A DNA stretch of 53,581 bases from an uncultured Francisellaceae bacterium (GTDB lineage: Bacteria; Pseudomonadota; Gammaproteobacteria; UBA6186; Azoamicaceae). The DNA is taken from positions 1-53,581 of the forward strand of contig CAMFJH010000015.1 of NCBI GenBank assembly GCA_945956915.1, read 5' to 3'. Of the stretch, positions 1 through 7,580 are shown piece by piece. Below the pieces are notes generated by a model. It was given only the letters and a program-made list of their open reading frames with translations, was not told the origin of the DNA and searched no databases. A program made the position numbers and the translations under genes. The first letter of the stretch is position 1. Each line of letters begins with the position of its first letter.

Positions 1-113
1 TATTTGGGAAAATACTTCTTTAGCAGGCTATAAGGTGTTTTTCAGGCTCGACTAATTAAATATTTTTTATTTTAGTACCAGATTGTAAAAAAATAACTTT
101 CTAAATTACTATG

Positions 114-1100
114 TTAAGCAACTGCTACATAATTCATTTCATTCTCAGCGGATTCGATCATTTGTTTGCCAAGGGGAGTTAATATGCCATGCTCCCGAAC
201 TATTTTGAAACTATCGAAAGCCATTTTTCTATATTTTTCAATTAGCATATTCACTTCTATTAATTCTATGCTTGTACAAAGTGAGGGTGAAGTCTGTACC
301 AATAGTCTAAAAAAATTCACGACACGTGAGAGCACAAAGCCTGCATGATATACGCCGAGCATAGGTCTATCTTTGTTTTTAATAGGTGAAAAAAACTTAT
401 CCTCGTACTCATTAAGCACTAGGGCATCGTCAACCCCTAAAGCAAATAAATATAAGTGAGCAGTCTCATGAATTAAATGGTCAATCATATTGATAACACT
501 GGCCTGAGCATTTTTCGAGTCAATAAAAATCATACCAAAAAGATTAAAACTGGTTCCTCCTTTAATAATATCTAAGTTTAGAATCATACATTCATTTACA
601 TACGCTAAAATTTCTTTATAAAAGGCTGTGTCACATGAGTTGATTAACTGTAATGCTTGAGTGATTAAGCTTTCTATTATTGCAACATCTGCAGAGCTTG
701 GATCAGAAATCTTAGCCTCTGGAGGCAAATCAAAAATTATATATTTTTGAAATAATTCGTTTTTAAACCTATTGTCGGTTGAACTTTGAAAATGAAAATA
801 TCTAATGTTAGTAATTGTAGGTATCTCAAGAAATTCTACAACAGAGTCTTTAAAAGTATGTATTGTTTGATTGTTGGTTGCTTCAATCAAGTGGGAATTA
901 AGTGCAAAAAATAAACTCGATATTTTGCTTTCGGTTTTAAGTTTTTTGAGCATTTCTTGCCAATGAAAATAGTAAGGTTCTAAAGAATCCCTATTAAACT
1001 CAATAACATATTTCAAGCTCTCAATTAATTTAGTTTTTATCTTATCAGATAAAAAGCTGGCACGTTTGTGGCATGGAAGGGAATCAAATGCCAATTGCAT
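114..1100 (-). CDS. HExxH-type peptide beta-hydroxylase (putative RiPP-modifying enzyme)
   Basis: 328 residues. The C-terminal half carries H211-E212-T-A-H215, then a stretch containing FFSPIKNKDRPMLGVYH (about 236-252). This spacing (HExxH, aromatic-x-P, charged residues, RP-x-x-GV-x-H) is the signature I associate with the alpha-ketoglutarate-dependent HExxH peptide beta-hydroxylases found in RiPP clusters (the 'HEXXH motif' family, TIGR04267). In that family the two His and a following acidic or His residue bind iron. The N-terminal 180 residues are helical and not recognised. The start ATG is preceded by GAGGAAGGGG, and a 50-residue peptide ORF ends 22 bp upstream. It is the last gene of a minus-strand run EamA-LysR-peptide-hydroxylase. 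Inferred role: hydroxylating side chains of the small peptide. A zinc metalloprotease is the alternative, but the RPxxGVxH block argues against it. The substrate is unproven. Confidence 0.72.
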   Translation of the reverse strand: MQLAFDSLPCHKRASFLSDKIKTKLIESLKYVIEFNRDSLEPYYFHWQEMLKKLKTESKISSLFFALNSHLIEATNNQTIHTFKDSVVEFLEIPTITNIRYFHFQSSTDNRFKNELFQKYIIFDLPPEAKISDPSSADVAIIESLITQALQLINSCDTAFYKEILAYVNECMILNLDIIKGGTSFNLFGMIFIDSKNAQASVINMIDHLIHETAHLYLFALGVDDALVLNEYEDKFFSPIKNKDRPMLGVYHAGFVLSRVVNFFRLLVQTSPSLCTSIELIEVNMLIEKYRKMAFDSFKIVREHGILTPLGKQMIESAENEMNYVAVA

Positions 1101-1122
1101 AACTGATCCCCTTCCTCAACAT

Positions 1123-1275
1123 CTATACGATTGTAGTTTGAAGTCTATTTTTTAAAAACAATAGCTTTGTAGGTTCCAGAACAGTTTTACTTTGCGTATC
1201 TTTTTGTGAAACTTTAACACCATTGTTTGATATTTCAGACAATACCATGTCAGTATTTTGCTGTATGTTACTCAT
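1123..1275 (-). CDS. 50-residue peptide, candidate RiPP precursor
   Basis: A short ORF of 50 codons plus TAG, starting MSNIQQNTDM and ending KNRLQTTIV. The ATG follows a strong AGGAG at 7-nt spacing. It starts 10 nt after the LysR stop and ends 22 nt before the hydroxylase start, so it sits exactly where a precursor peptide would be expected. The N-terminal half is polar, acidic and Asn/Gln-rich (leader-like). The C-terminal half is basic and hydrophobic (LEPTKLLFLKNRLQTTIV), with Asn, Arg, Gln and Thr residues that could be hydroxylated. There is no Cys, no signal peptide and no double-glycine site. Seen: ORF, RBS and packing. Inferred: precursor function. I do not recognise a family. Confidence 0.6.
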   Translation of the reverse strand: MSNIQQNTDMVLSEISNNGVKVSQKDTQSKTVLEPTKLLFLKNRLQTTIV

Positions 1276-1285
1276 TTCATTTCTC

Positions 1286-2179
1286 CTAATTTTCGTGATT
1301 TTCCTTAAAAAACGTTTCCAGAGCTGTCACTTTAGGTAAGTGCATCTTTTGATTTAGCGCTGAGAAATAAACAGGTATATCAACACCTTCATTTGGCAAC
1401 ACCATTTCCAATTTTACACCTTTCATAAGAGACACAAATTCTGATGCCATAACAAAAATTCCTAATCCTTGCATTGCAGCCTCAAATACTCCGAATGCAG
1501 AGTTTATCACTAAATGAGGAGTCCTGTAAACTTTATTTTTAACTCCAGCTGTTAAATGCCAATCTACATTCCCTCTATGGCCTGCTTCACTATGATAAAA
1601 TCCAATTAATCTATGTTTATCTAAGTCCGATATTTTTTTTGGAACTCCATGTTTTTCAAGATATTTTTTTGAAGCAAATAATTTAATATGTAAGGTGAAA
1701 ACCTTCCTTTGCATGATGTCATGTGCTTGGGCAATTTTTGGAAGAATAGCCACATCTGCAAAATGAGATGCCAGATCTATTGTTTCATCGGTTGTAAAAA
1801 TTCTTATTTTATACTCGGGATACTTATTAATAAAAGGCTTTAACTTTCTAATTAACCATATCTGGCTTACCCCAGTGGTGGTTACTATTCTAATAATATT
1901 ATCATTTTGTGTGGGGGCAATATTAGAAACATCTTCTATTTGTTCGATCTTATGCATAATAATTTGAACAGATTCTAAAAAGTCTTTACCTTCTTTGGTT
2001 AAGACCATTCTGCGATGTGATCGTCTAAATAAAATAATTTTGAATTTATCTTCTAAATAAGCTAATTGCTTACTAATAGCAGGGGGTTTAATACCTAAAT
2101 GTATAGAGGCCTTCTGGAATGTACCCTCCATTGCAACATAATAAAAGGTTCTTAGTTTGTTGAGGTCAATTTTTTCCAT
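1286..2179 (-). CDS. LysR-family transcriptional regulator
   Basis: 297 residues, the usual LTTR length. Residues 1-60 form the winged helix-turn-helix (LRTFYYVAMEGTFQKASIHLG followed by KPPAISKQLAYLEDKF). Residues 90-290 form the periplasmic-binding-protein-like effector domain. The start codon lies inside the end of the EamA gene (28-nt overlap), implying translational coupling. The stop is 10 nt before the small peptide gene. A LysR gene embedded within the operon, rather than divergent from it, suggests control of its own transcript or of a target elsewhere. The effector is unknown. Confidence 0.9.
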   Translation of the reverse strand: MEKIDLNKLRTFYYVAMEGTFQKASIHLGIKPPAISKQLAYLEDKFKIILFRRSHRRMVLTKEGKDFLESVQIIMHKIEQIEDVSNIAPTQNDNIIRIVTTTGVSQIWLIRKLKPFINKYPEYKIRIFTTDETIDLASHFADVAILPKIAQAHDIMQRKVFTLHIKLFASKKYLEKHGVPKKISDLDKHRLIGFYHSEAGHRGNVDWHLTAGVKNKVYRTPHLVINSAFGVFEAAMQGLGIFVMASEFVSLMKGVKLEMVLPNEGVDIPVYFSALNQKMHLPKVTALETFFKENHEN

Positions 2180-3063
2180 ACATCACCTTTTATAAAACTC
2201 ACTACTTTAGTTCCCATAATGTTTTGATTGACTAAAATGCCACAAAATATGATTATACAAGAAGTCAATTGCATAAAGGTCATTTTTTCTCCTAAAAATG
2301 CGTAAGACATCAGGCATGACATGGGTATTAAAAACATCATGAATGGGGATACTGATGCTGTGTCATATTTTTTAATTAATTGGAACCAATAATAAGTAGC
2401 TATCAAAGTGGCAAATACAACAGCATATATAATAGCCCCAACAACTGGCCAAGTAAACTCACTAGAGGATTGTATGATTAGAGGTGTGCCACCTTTAGCA
2501 AGCATAATGAGCAGCATTGGAAACAATGAGATGCCTGCTAGCCATATGGTAAAAGAAAAATCGTACAGAATATTATATTTTTTGATAAAGCCAATCCCTA
2601 ATCCCCAAGAAGCAGCACCCAGTAATGAAAAGCATAGGCCTAGAATACTTATTTTAGAGGCAAATAAATGGCTACCCATCAAAACAACCCCACATAGGGA
2701 TATTGACATACCAATTAATTGATGTTTCTTAGGAACTTCTTTGACCATTAGCCAGGAAAATAATATTCCAAATAGAGCACATGTTTGGAAAATAACAGCA
2801 GCGATACCAGCTTCTGTGCCACTATTCAAGCTTAAGCTCATAAAGAAAAAAGGGAGCACATTCCAAAACAAGCCTATAAACATAATTTTAAAAACACTGT
2901 TAGGTGGCTTTTTAAAAAATAATAATGCAGGAACGCAACACAAAAACCTAAGAACATTAAAAAAATCTAAGTTAAAATCCTGACAAATAGCTTTTTGAAC
3001 AATTAAATTACCAGACCAAAAGAAAACTGCAATAAGTGCAATCATTACATCTTGAAATCTCAC
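2152..3063 (-). CDS. EamA/DMT-superfamily transporter
   Basis: About 303 residues with ten predicted hydrophobic helices in two EamA repeats, typical of drug/metabolite exporters (RhaT/YdcZ-like). I chose the GTG at 3063 because GGAG lies 6-7 nt upstream and the protein then begins VRFQDVMIALIAVFFWSGN, like other family members. An upstream TTG at 3081 would add six residues and would place the SD inside the gene. It is the first gene of the cassette with the LysR gene, the 50-residue peptide and the HExxH hydroxylase, so it may export the product or a small metabolite. The substrate is unknown. Confidence 0.85.
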   Translation of the reverse strand: MRFQDVMIALIAVFFWSGNLIVQKAICQDFNLDFFNVLRFLCCVPALLFFKKPPNSVFKIMFIGLFWNVLPFFFMSLSLNSGTEAGIAAVIFQTCALFGILFSWLMVKEVPKKHQLIGMSISLCGVVLMGSHLFASKISILGLCFSLLGAASWGLGIGFIKKYNILYDFSFTIWLAGISLFPMLLIMLAKGGTPLIIQSSSEFTWPVVGAIIYAVVFATLIATYYWFQLIKKYDTASVSPFMMFLIPMSCLMSYAFLGEKMTFMQLTSCIIIFCGILVNQNIMGTKVVSFIKGDVWKKLTSTN

Positions 3064-3555
3064 TATTTTCTCCGATAACAATCCATGTGATGCAGCTAAA
3101 TCATCAGAAAATACGAGTAAATCTCTTATGATCTAGTTACAAAATTGAATTCATGTATCATCTTACTGGTTTATAAAAAGAAAAAAGATAAGGATTTTAG
3201 CAAAAGAGTTCATAAACAAATAAGCATGATGCACTAGGCTTAACTTATTTAATTTATTTTTTTAGTGACTAACTAAGGAATGCTTAACCTCTTACTGTAT
3301 TTCAATTTAAAAAAAGTACTCATAACACATGTTGCCTAATGGTCAATCCATTTGACCATTAGGCACGAGCCTATGCATCCATCACACTAGTATATCCCGA
3401 TACTAAACAAATCCCTTTGAGTGCCCAGTACTACTGTTACACAACAAAATGATTTTGTCTAGAATATTTTTAGTTTTCAATCAGAAGCTAGGGCAGGTTG
3501 AGAAAAATAGGCTATTCTTGAAAAGCGAAGGTTTACACAATGGGGAGATAAAAGG
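3064..3555. other. intergenic region between divergent genes
   Basis: About 490 bases of AT-rich sequence between the minus-strand EamA cassette and the plus-strand secreted protein. No ORF with a credible start was found. It must hold the promoters of both transcripts and contains one perfect inverted repeat (3334-3364), listed separately. Confidence 0.6.
3334..3364. repeat. perfect 13-bp inverted repeat, 5-nt spacer
   Basis: The arms GCCTAATGGTCAA (3334-3346) and TTGACCATTAGGC (3352-3364) are exact reverse complements around TCCAT. No T-run follows on either strand, so a Rho-independent terminator is unlikely. It lies between divergent promoters, so an operator for a dimeric regulator (for example the nearby LysR) or a structured RNA element is possible. 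Confidence 0.7.
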
Positions 3556-3975
3556 ATGAAAAAACTATTAAGCAAAAGTCTATGGATGGTCATTTTATTT
3601 TCAAGCGCGGCTTTGGCTTTATTAGGGCCTATGTCTGATAAAGAGCGCACAGAAAAGGCGAGTCTGATTGCAAGGGGTGAAATTACCAGCTCTAACATGA
3701 CTGTTCAAACATTGAGTGATGGCACGAATGCCATTTACATTGTCAATATGAAAGTGGATAGCCTTGAAAAAGGCCAAGGGATATCTAAAGGAGATACTTT
3801 AATTTTTCAGTATTGGAAAGCGGACAAAAGGCCAGAAGGGTGGGTAGGGGATTTTGGCCAAAACCAAATCCTAAAAGTAGGTGATCAGGTAACCGTGTAT
3901 CTTAAATTAAACGAAAAAGCGGAAATGATGAGTCTTTTAACACCCAATGGCTTTGACATGCATAAGAAAAAATAA
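3556..3975 (+). CDS. small secreted protein of unknown function
   Basis: 139 residues. The N-terminus MKKLLSKSLWMVILFSSAAL is a signal peptide with likely cleavage near ALA (about 20-22). The mature part is beta-rich (repeated segments such as NAIYIVNMKVDSLEKGQG and DQVTVYLKLNEKAEM) and ends in a Lys run. This resembles small periplasmic OB-like or beta-sandwich proteins, but no family is recognised. GGGGAG and AAAAGG lie just upstream of the ATG. It is a single-gene unit that ends before a bidirectional terminator-like hairpin facing ychF. Confidence 0.8.
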   Translation: MKKLLSKSLWMVILFSSAALALLGPMSDKERTEKASLIARGEITSSNMTVQTLSDGTNAIYIVNMKVDSLEKGQGISKGDTLIFQYWKADKRPEGWVGDFGQNQILKVGDQVTVYLKLNEKAEMMSLLTPNGFDMHKKK

Positions 3976-3999
3976 ATTTTACAGTATCGTGCGGTGTAG

Positions 4000-4026
4000 G
4001 GCGTGTGCTTTAGTACACGCCATTTT
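4000..4026. terminator. terminator-like hairpin between convergent genes
   Basis: GGCGTGTGCT (4000-4009) pairs with AGTACACGCC (4012-4021), with one G-T wobble and in practice a 4-nt loop. ATTTTGATT follows. It lies between the convergent secreted-protein gene and ychF, so it could serve the plus strand and perhaps both. Confidence 0.55.
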
Positions 4027-4053
4027 GATTAATTAACTAACATGGTGGGTTGA

Positions 4054-5145
4054 TTACACATTAAATCTAAAATGAACCACATCGCCGTCCTGGACAATAT
4101 ATTCTTTACCTTCTAAACGCCATTTACCGGCGTCTTTAGCACCTTGCTCGCCTTTATACTTAATATAATCTTCATAGCCAATCACTTCAGCTCGTATAAA
4201 GCCTTTTTCAAAATCGGTGTGAATAACCCCCGCTGCTTTAGGAGCAGTATCGCCAATAGAAATCGTCCAAGCACGTACTTCTTTAACACCTGCAGTAAAA
4301 TAGGTTTCCAGATTGAGTAAACCATAACCTGAACGAATCACTCTGTTTAGGCCAGGTTCCTCTAAACCTAAATCTTTTAAGAAATCCATTTTTTCTTCAT
4401 CTGCTAATTCTGCAATTTCGGCTTCAATCGCAGCACATATCGGGACTACGATCGCACCTTCTTGAGTGGCTCTGGCATTTAAGGCATCTAAATAGGGATT
4501 GTTATGAAAGCCTGTCTCATCTACATTAGCAATGTACATCACAGGTTTGAGTGTGATTAAATGTAAACCCTGCACAATAAGACTTTCATTTTCATCCATT
4601 TTAAACGTTCTGGCGGGATCCCCTGCATTCAAGTGTGTTTTTAAACGTTCCAGCAAATTATTTTCTGTAATCGCATCTTTATTACCGCTGCGTGCATTTT
4701 TGCCAGATTTTAACATGGCTCGTTCTAGGGATTGTATATCAGCCAGCAGTAACTCTGTATTGATCGTTTCTAAATCATCGATGGGATCAATTTTTCCTGA
4801 AACATGAATAATATCATCGTGTGCAAAACAACGCACCACATGGGCAATGGCTTGTGTTTCTCGAATATGTGCTAAAAATTGATTACCTAAACCTTCACCC
4901 GTAGACGCACCTCTTACTAAACCTGCAATGTCTACAAATTCCATAAAAGTAGGGATGATTTTTTCAGGTGATACAATAGCCGCCAGTGCATCTAAGCGAG
5001 GATCGGGCATTGGCACAGTACCCACATTAGGCTCTATAGTACAAAAAGGATAATTGGATGCTGCAATACCGGCTTTGGTTAAAGCATTAAATAAAGTAGA
5101 TTTGCCCACATTCGGAAGACCGACAATACCACATTTGAAACCCAT
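4054..5145 (-). CDS. ychF: YchF/OLA1-type ribosome-associated ATPase
   Basis: 363 residues, the family's standard length. The G1/P-loop [10 protein letters not shown] (8-17) and the N-terminal IGxxxVGKST(T)F context [11 protein letters not shown] identify the Obg-related YchF branch, which prefers ATP over GTP. The C-terminal TGS-like domain ends in [18 protein letters not shown], typical of YchF. It binds ribosomes and takes part in stress and redox responses. It lies 10 bp downstream of pth, and pth-ychF is a conserved gammaproteobacterial pair likely transcribed from the rplY promoter. Confidence 0.97.
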   Translation of the reverse strand: MGFKCGIVGLPNVGKSTLFNALTKAGIAASNYPFCTIEPNVGTVPMPDPRLDALAAIVSPEKIIPTFMEFVDIAGLVRGASTGEGLGNQFLAHIRETQAIAHVVRCFAHDDIIHVSGKIDPIDDLETINTELLLADIQSLERAMLKSGKNARSGNKDAITENNLLERLKTHLNAGDPARTFKMDENESLIVQGLHLITLKPVMYIANVDETGFHNNPYLDALNARATQEGAIVVPICAAIEAEIAELADEEKMDFLKDLGLEEPGLNRVIRSGYGLLNLETYFTAGVKEVRAWTISIGDTAPKAAGVIHTDFEKGFIRAEVIGYEDYIKYKGEQGAKDAGKWRLEGKEYIVQDGDVVHFRFNV

Positions 5146-5155
5146 GTCAAACCCC

Positions 5156-5758
5156 TTATGATTCGTTAAAAAATGTATGTAATTGAGTCATGGCACGGCT
5201 AAAGTTGCCTTGCACAGCATAATCCAAGACATCAAATGCTTGTGTGATGGCACTATGAATTAAGATATCTTCTGATTTAGAAGGCCTATTCAGTACATAG
5301 GGAGAGACTTGTGTTTTATCTCCAGGATGTCCAATGCCAATTCTTAAACGGTGAAAGTGTTTAGTTTTTAGGTGATCAATAATATCCCTTAAGCCATTAT
5401 GACCGCCATGGCCCCCATCAGTTTTTAGTCGAATGGTGCCTGGTGGCAGATCAAGTTCATCGTGTGCAACCAAAATACGCTCGGCAGGTATCTGGTAATA
5501 TTGGCTGATTGCACCTACGGCTTGCCCACTGAGATTCATATAACTATTAGGAATTAAAATTTTGATTTCTTGCCCTGCGATTTTGGCCTGGGCTACTTTA
5601 GCATTAAATTTATTTTCTGTTTTTAAGCTAAGATTTAAATTTTGGCAGAGTGCTTCTACAAACCAAGCACCTGCATTATGACGAGTTTTAGCATAATCAG
5701 GGCCTGGATTTCCCAGGCCCACGATAAGCTCTAAAGGAACAGACTCTTTCTGAGTCAC
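5156..5758 (-). CDS. pth: peptidyl-tRNA hydrolase
   Basis: 200 residues (family about 190-200). It recycles peptidyl-tRNA that drops off ribosomes by cleaving the ester bond. The motifs [17 protein letters not shown], the NSYMNLSG block, HDELDLPPG and [12 protein letters not shown] are all present, including the catalytic His of TRHNAG and the conserved Asn and Asp. It starts with GTG, and that GTG overlaps the TAG stop of rplY (TAGTG), which indicates translational coupling. It belongs to the rplY-pth-ychF unit. Confidence 0.97.
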   Translation of the reverse strand: MTQKESVPLELIVGLGNPGPDYAKTRHNAGAWFVEALCQNLNLSLKTENKFNAKVAQAKIAGQEIKILIPNSYMNLSGQAVGAISQYYQIPAERILVAHDELDLPPGTIRLKTDGGHGGHNGLRDIIDHLKTKHFHRLRIGIGHPGDKTQVSPYVLNRPSKSEDILIHSAITQAFDVLDYAVQGNFSRAMTQLHTFFNES

Positions 5759-6495
5759 TATTTACCTTTATCCTTATCCTTGCCTTTATCTTTAGAAGCT
5801 TTGATATTAGGACCCTTTGGAGCATCATTGGTATCCTTAATTTCATTGCTTTGTGCAGTAGTAGGGACTTCTCCCGCAGAAACTTCTGTGCTTTCTTCTA
5901 CTTCCAGAGCAGCACGGGGTAAGTGTAAAGCTGCGATGGCTTGATCGTTACCGTGGCTTAAAGCAACACTTTCCATATTAGAAGATAACTTCAGATCAGA
6001 TAGATGGATGGATTGATCCAAGTCTAAATGTCCTAAATCCACTTCTATAAATTCTGGCAATTCACTCGCGATACAACGAATATCGATATCCATCATTTGG
6101 TGAGTGATAATACCCCCTTTTTTAATACCGGGTGCAGTGTCTGCATTGATAAAGTGGATAGGAATACGCATATGGATTTTATCAGTAGGACGTATGCGTA
6201 AGAAGTCCATGTGATTAATGGCATGCCTTTTATAAGGATGACGTTGTAGAGCCTTTAAGATCACTTGTTGGGACTTGCCATTAACATTCAGGCTTAAAAT
6301 ATGGGAATAGAAAGCTTCATTTTCCAGAGCATGTATTACTTTTTTATGATCTAAAGAAAGTAAAGTAGGCTCCTGATCGCCCCCATAAACAATAGCTGGC
6401 ACTCGATCTTCTAAGCGACGTAGGCGGCGGCTCGCACCTTTCCCTTGTACGTCACGAAGTTCGGCAACTAATTCAAATTTGGTTTTAGTAGACAT
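5758..6495 (-). CDS. rplY: 50S ribosomal protein L25, general stress (Ctc) form
   Basis: 245 residues, the long Ctc version with an N-terminal L25 beta-barrel (about 1-95, binding 5S rRNA) and a C-terminal TL5/Ctc domain (about 100-190). The last 50 residues are low-complexity and end in KDKGKDKDKGK, a strongly basic tail longer than usual. A GAGGAG-like SD precedes the ATG. tRNA-Gln lies about 56 bp upstream on the same strand and is probably co-transcribed. In many gammaproteobacteria prs lies just upstream, but it is not here. Confidence 0.95.
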   Translation of the reverse strand: MSTKTKFELVAELRDVQGKGASRRLRRLEDRVPAIVYGGDQEPTLLSLDHKKVIHALENEAFYSHILSLNVNGKSQQVILKALQRHPYKRHAINHMDFLRIRPTDKIHMRIPIHFINADTAPGIKKGGIITHQMMDIDIRCIASELPEFIEVDLGHLDLDQSIHLSDLKLSSNMESVALSHGNDQAIAALHLPRAALEVEESTEVSAGEVPTTAQSNEIKDTNDAPKGPNIKASKDKGKDKDKGK

Positions 6496-6551
6496 GTGAA
6501 CTCCTCGTTAAACAAAAAAAGCCTTCCTGCGACCTGGAAAGCTTATAGTAG

Positions 6552-6626
6552 TGGCTGGGGCGCTAGGATTCGAACCTAGGTATGCAGAGATCAAAACCCT
6601 GTGCCTTACCGCTTGGCGACGCCCCA
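6552..6626 (-). tRNA. tRNA-Gln (anticodon TTG)
   Basis: 75 nt with an encoded CCA. Acceptor TGGGGCG pairs with CGCCCCA. The D-arm is GCCAAGCGGTAAGGC, the anticodon stem CAGGG/CTCTG encloses TTTTGAT with anticodon TTG, and the T-arm is CTAGG TTCGAAT CCTAG. The discriminator base is G. It reads CAA and CAG. It lies upstream of rplY on the same strand. Confidence 0.96.
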
Positions 6627-6808
6627 AACTCAAGTTTTCAATTATCCCTATAAACATTTAGGGTGTCAATAGTTTAGTTTAAATGCTTTAGTTTTACTTA
6701 TTAATTATAGGTCGGTGTATATGCTCATGTTTGCCAGCAGGCAATCCTGTTATTACAGCAAGCATTCAATTCACAACCTATTGGGGCACTAATATTTTTT
6801 GCGGATAT

Positions 6809-7465
6809 TTAAAATGACCATTTTTGTAAAACAAATTTAAGTTTGGTTTTTTGAGAATGCGTGTTGACGTATTCAAGTTGTATTTTTTGTGGAAGAGAAA
6901 TCGTTCCGAGTGTTGGGTGTGTATAATGTGTGTAAGTATCATAGTGGATGATCCAACCGTCTTGTTCTAATTCCACAATCAATCCTTCTGCATTTATTTT
7001 AGGTTCTTGATTTAATTTCCCCGGGGCAGGAACACCCTTTAGCCAATATCGCAATCCAGAGACAGGTATGTTGAGTCCCAATGCTTGCTGTACTAAAGTT
7101 TCAGGATTGTGGGCTTCCAGGCGCTGACCGTTTGCACGCGTTAGGGTAATATGCTGAGCATTTCCTTGAAGTGTGACAGATTCACTTCCAAAAGGGCCGT
7201 AAAGACGAACAAGATATTGTGTGCCTTGTTGTTGCCAGTCTAATGATGCACTGCCACCTTTCCCATCTCGAATAAAGCCGACTTTGCCACTGACTGTAAA
7301 ATCACTTAGTGCATTGACGGTCTTGTGGCGTTGTGAAAAAGGAATGCTTTGTGCCTCTGCACGATGCTGAGAGGGCAGGGTGCTACAGCCTGAGCATAAC
7401 AGGAGGAATAAGCTCACAACAAAAGTTATTTGACTTGATTTTTTGTCTTTGATCTTGGTTTTCAT
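6809..7465 (-). CDS. lolB: outer membrane lipoprotein receptor LolB
   Basis: 218 residues. The N-terminal signal ends at LLLCSGC, with the Cys at about 26 as the lipidated residue; Cys at -3 makes the lipobox slightly atypical. The mature domain has LolB hallmarks: NALSDFTVSGKVGFIRDGKGGSASLDW, then LYGPFGSESVTLQG, then LRYWLKGVPAPG with the protruding-loop and hydrophobic-cavity context. LolB takes lipoproteins from LolA and inserts them in the outer membrane. In related genomes ispE and prs lie between lolB and rplY; here only tRNA-Gln separates them. Confidence 0.92.
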   Translation of the reverse strand: MKTKIKDKKSSQITFVVSLFLLLCSGCSTLPSQHRAEAQSIPFSQRHKTVNALSDFTVSGKVGFIRDGKGGSASLDWQQQGTQYLVRLYGPFGSESVTLQGNAQHITLTRANGQRLEAHNPETLVQQALGLNIPVSGLRYWLKGVPAPGKLNQEPKINAEGLIVELEQDGWIIHYDTYTHYTHPTLGTISLPQKIQLEYVNTHSQKTKLKFVLQKWSF

Positions 7466-7580
7466 ACTCTCTATCCTTCACTTTTTAGGTCCATATTTCA
7501 TTTTAGTTTATGTTAAGATGTACATGCTACATTTTTTAGTTTAGGACTTTAACTTGGTTCACCCACTTTGAGGAACAATT

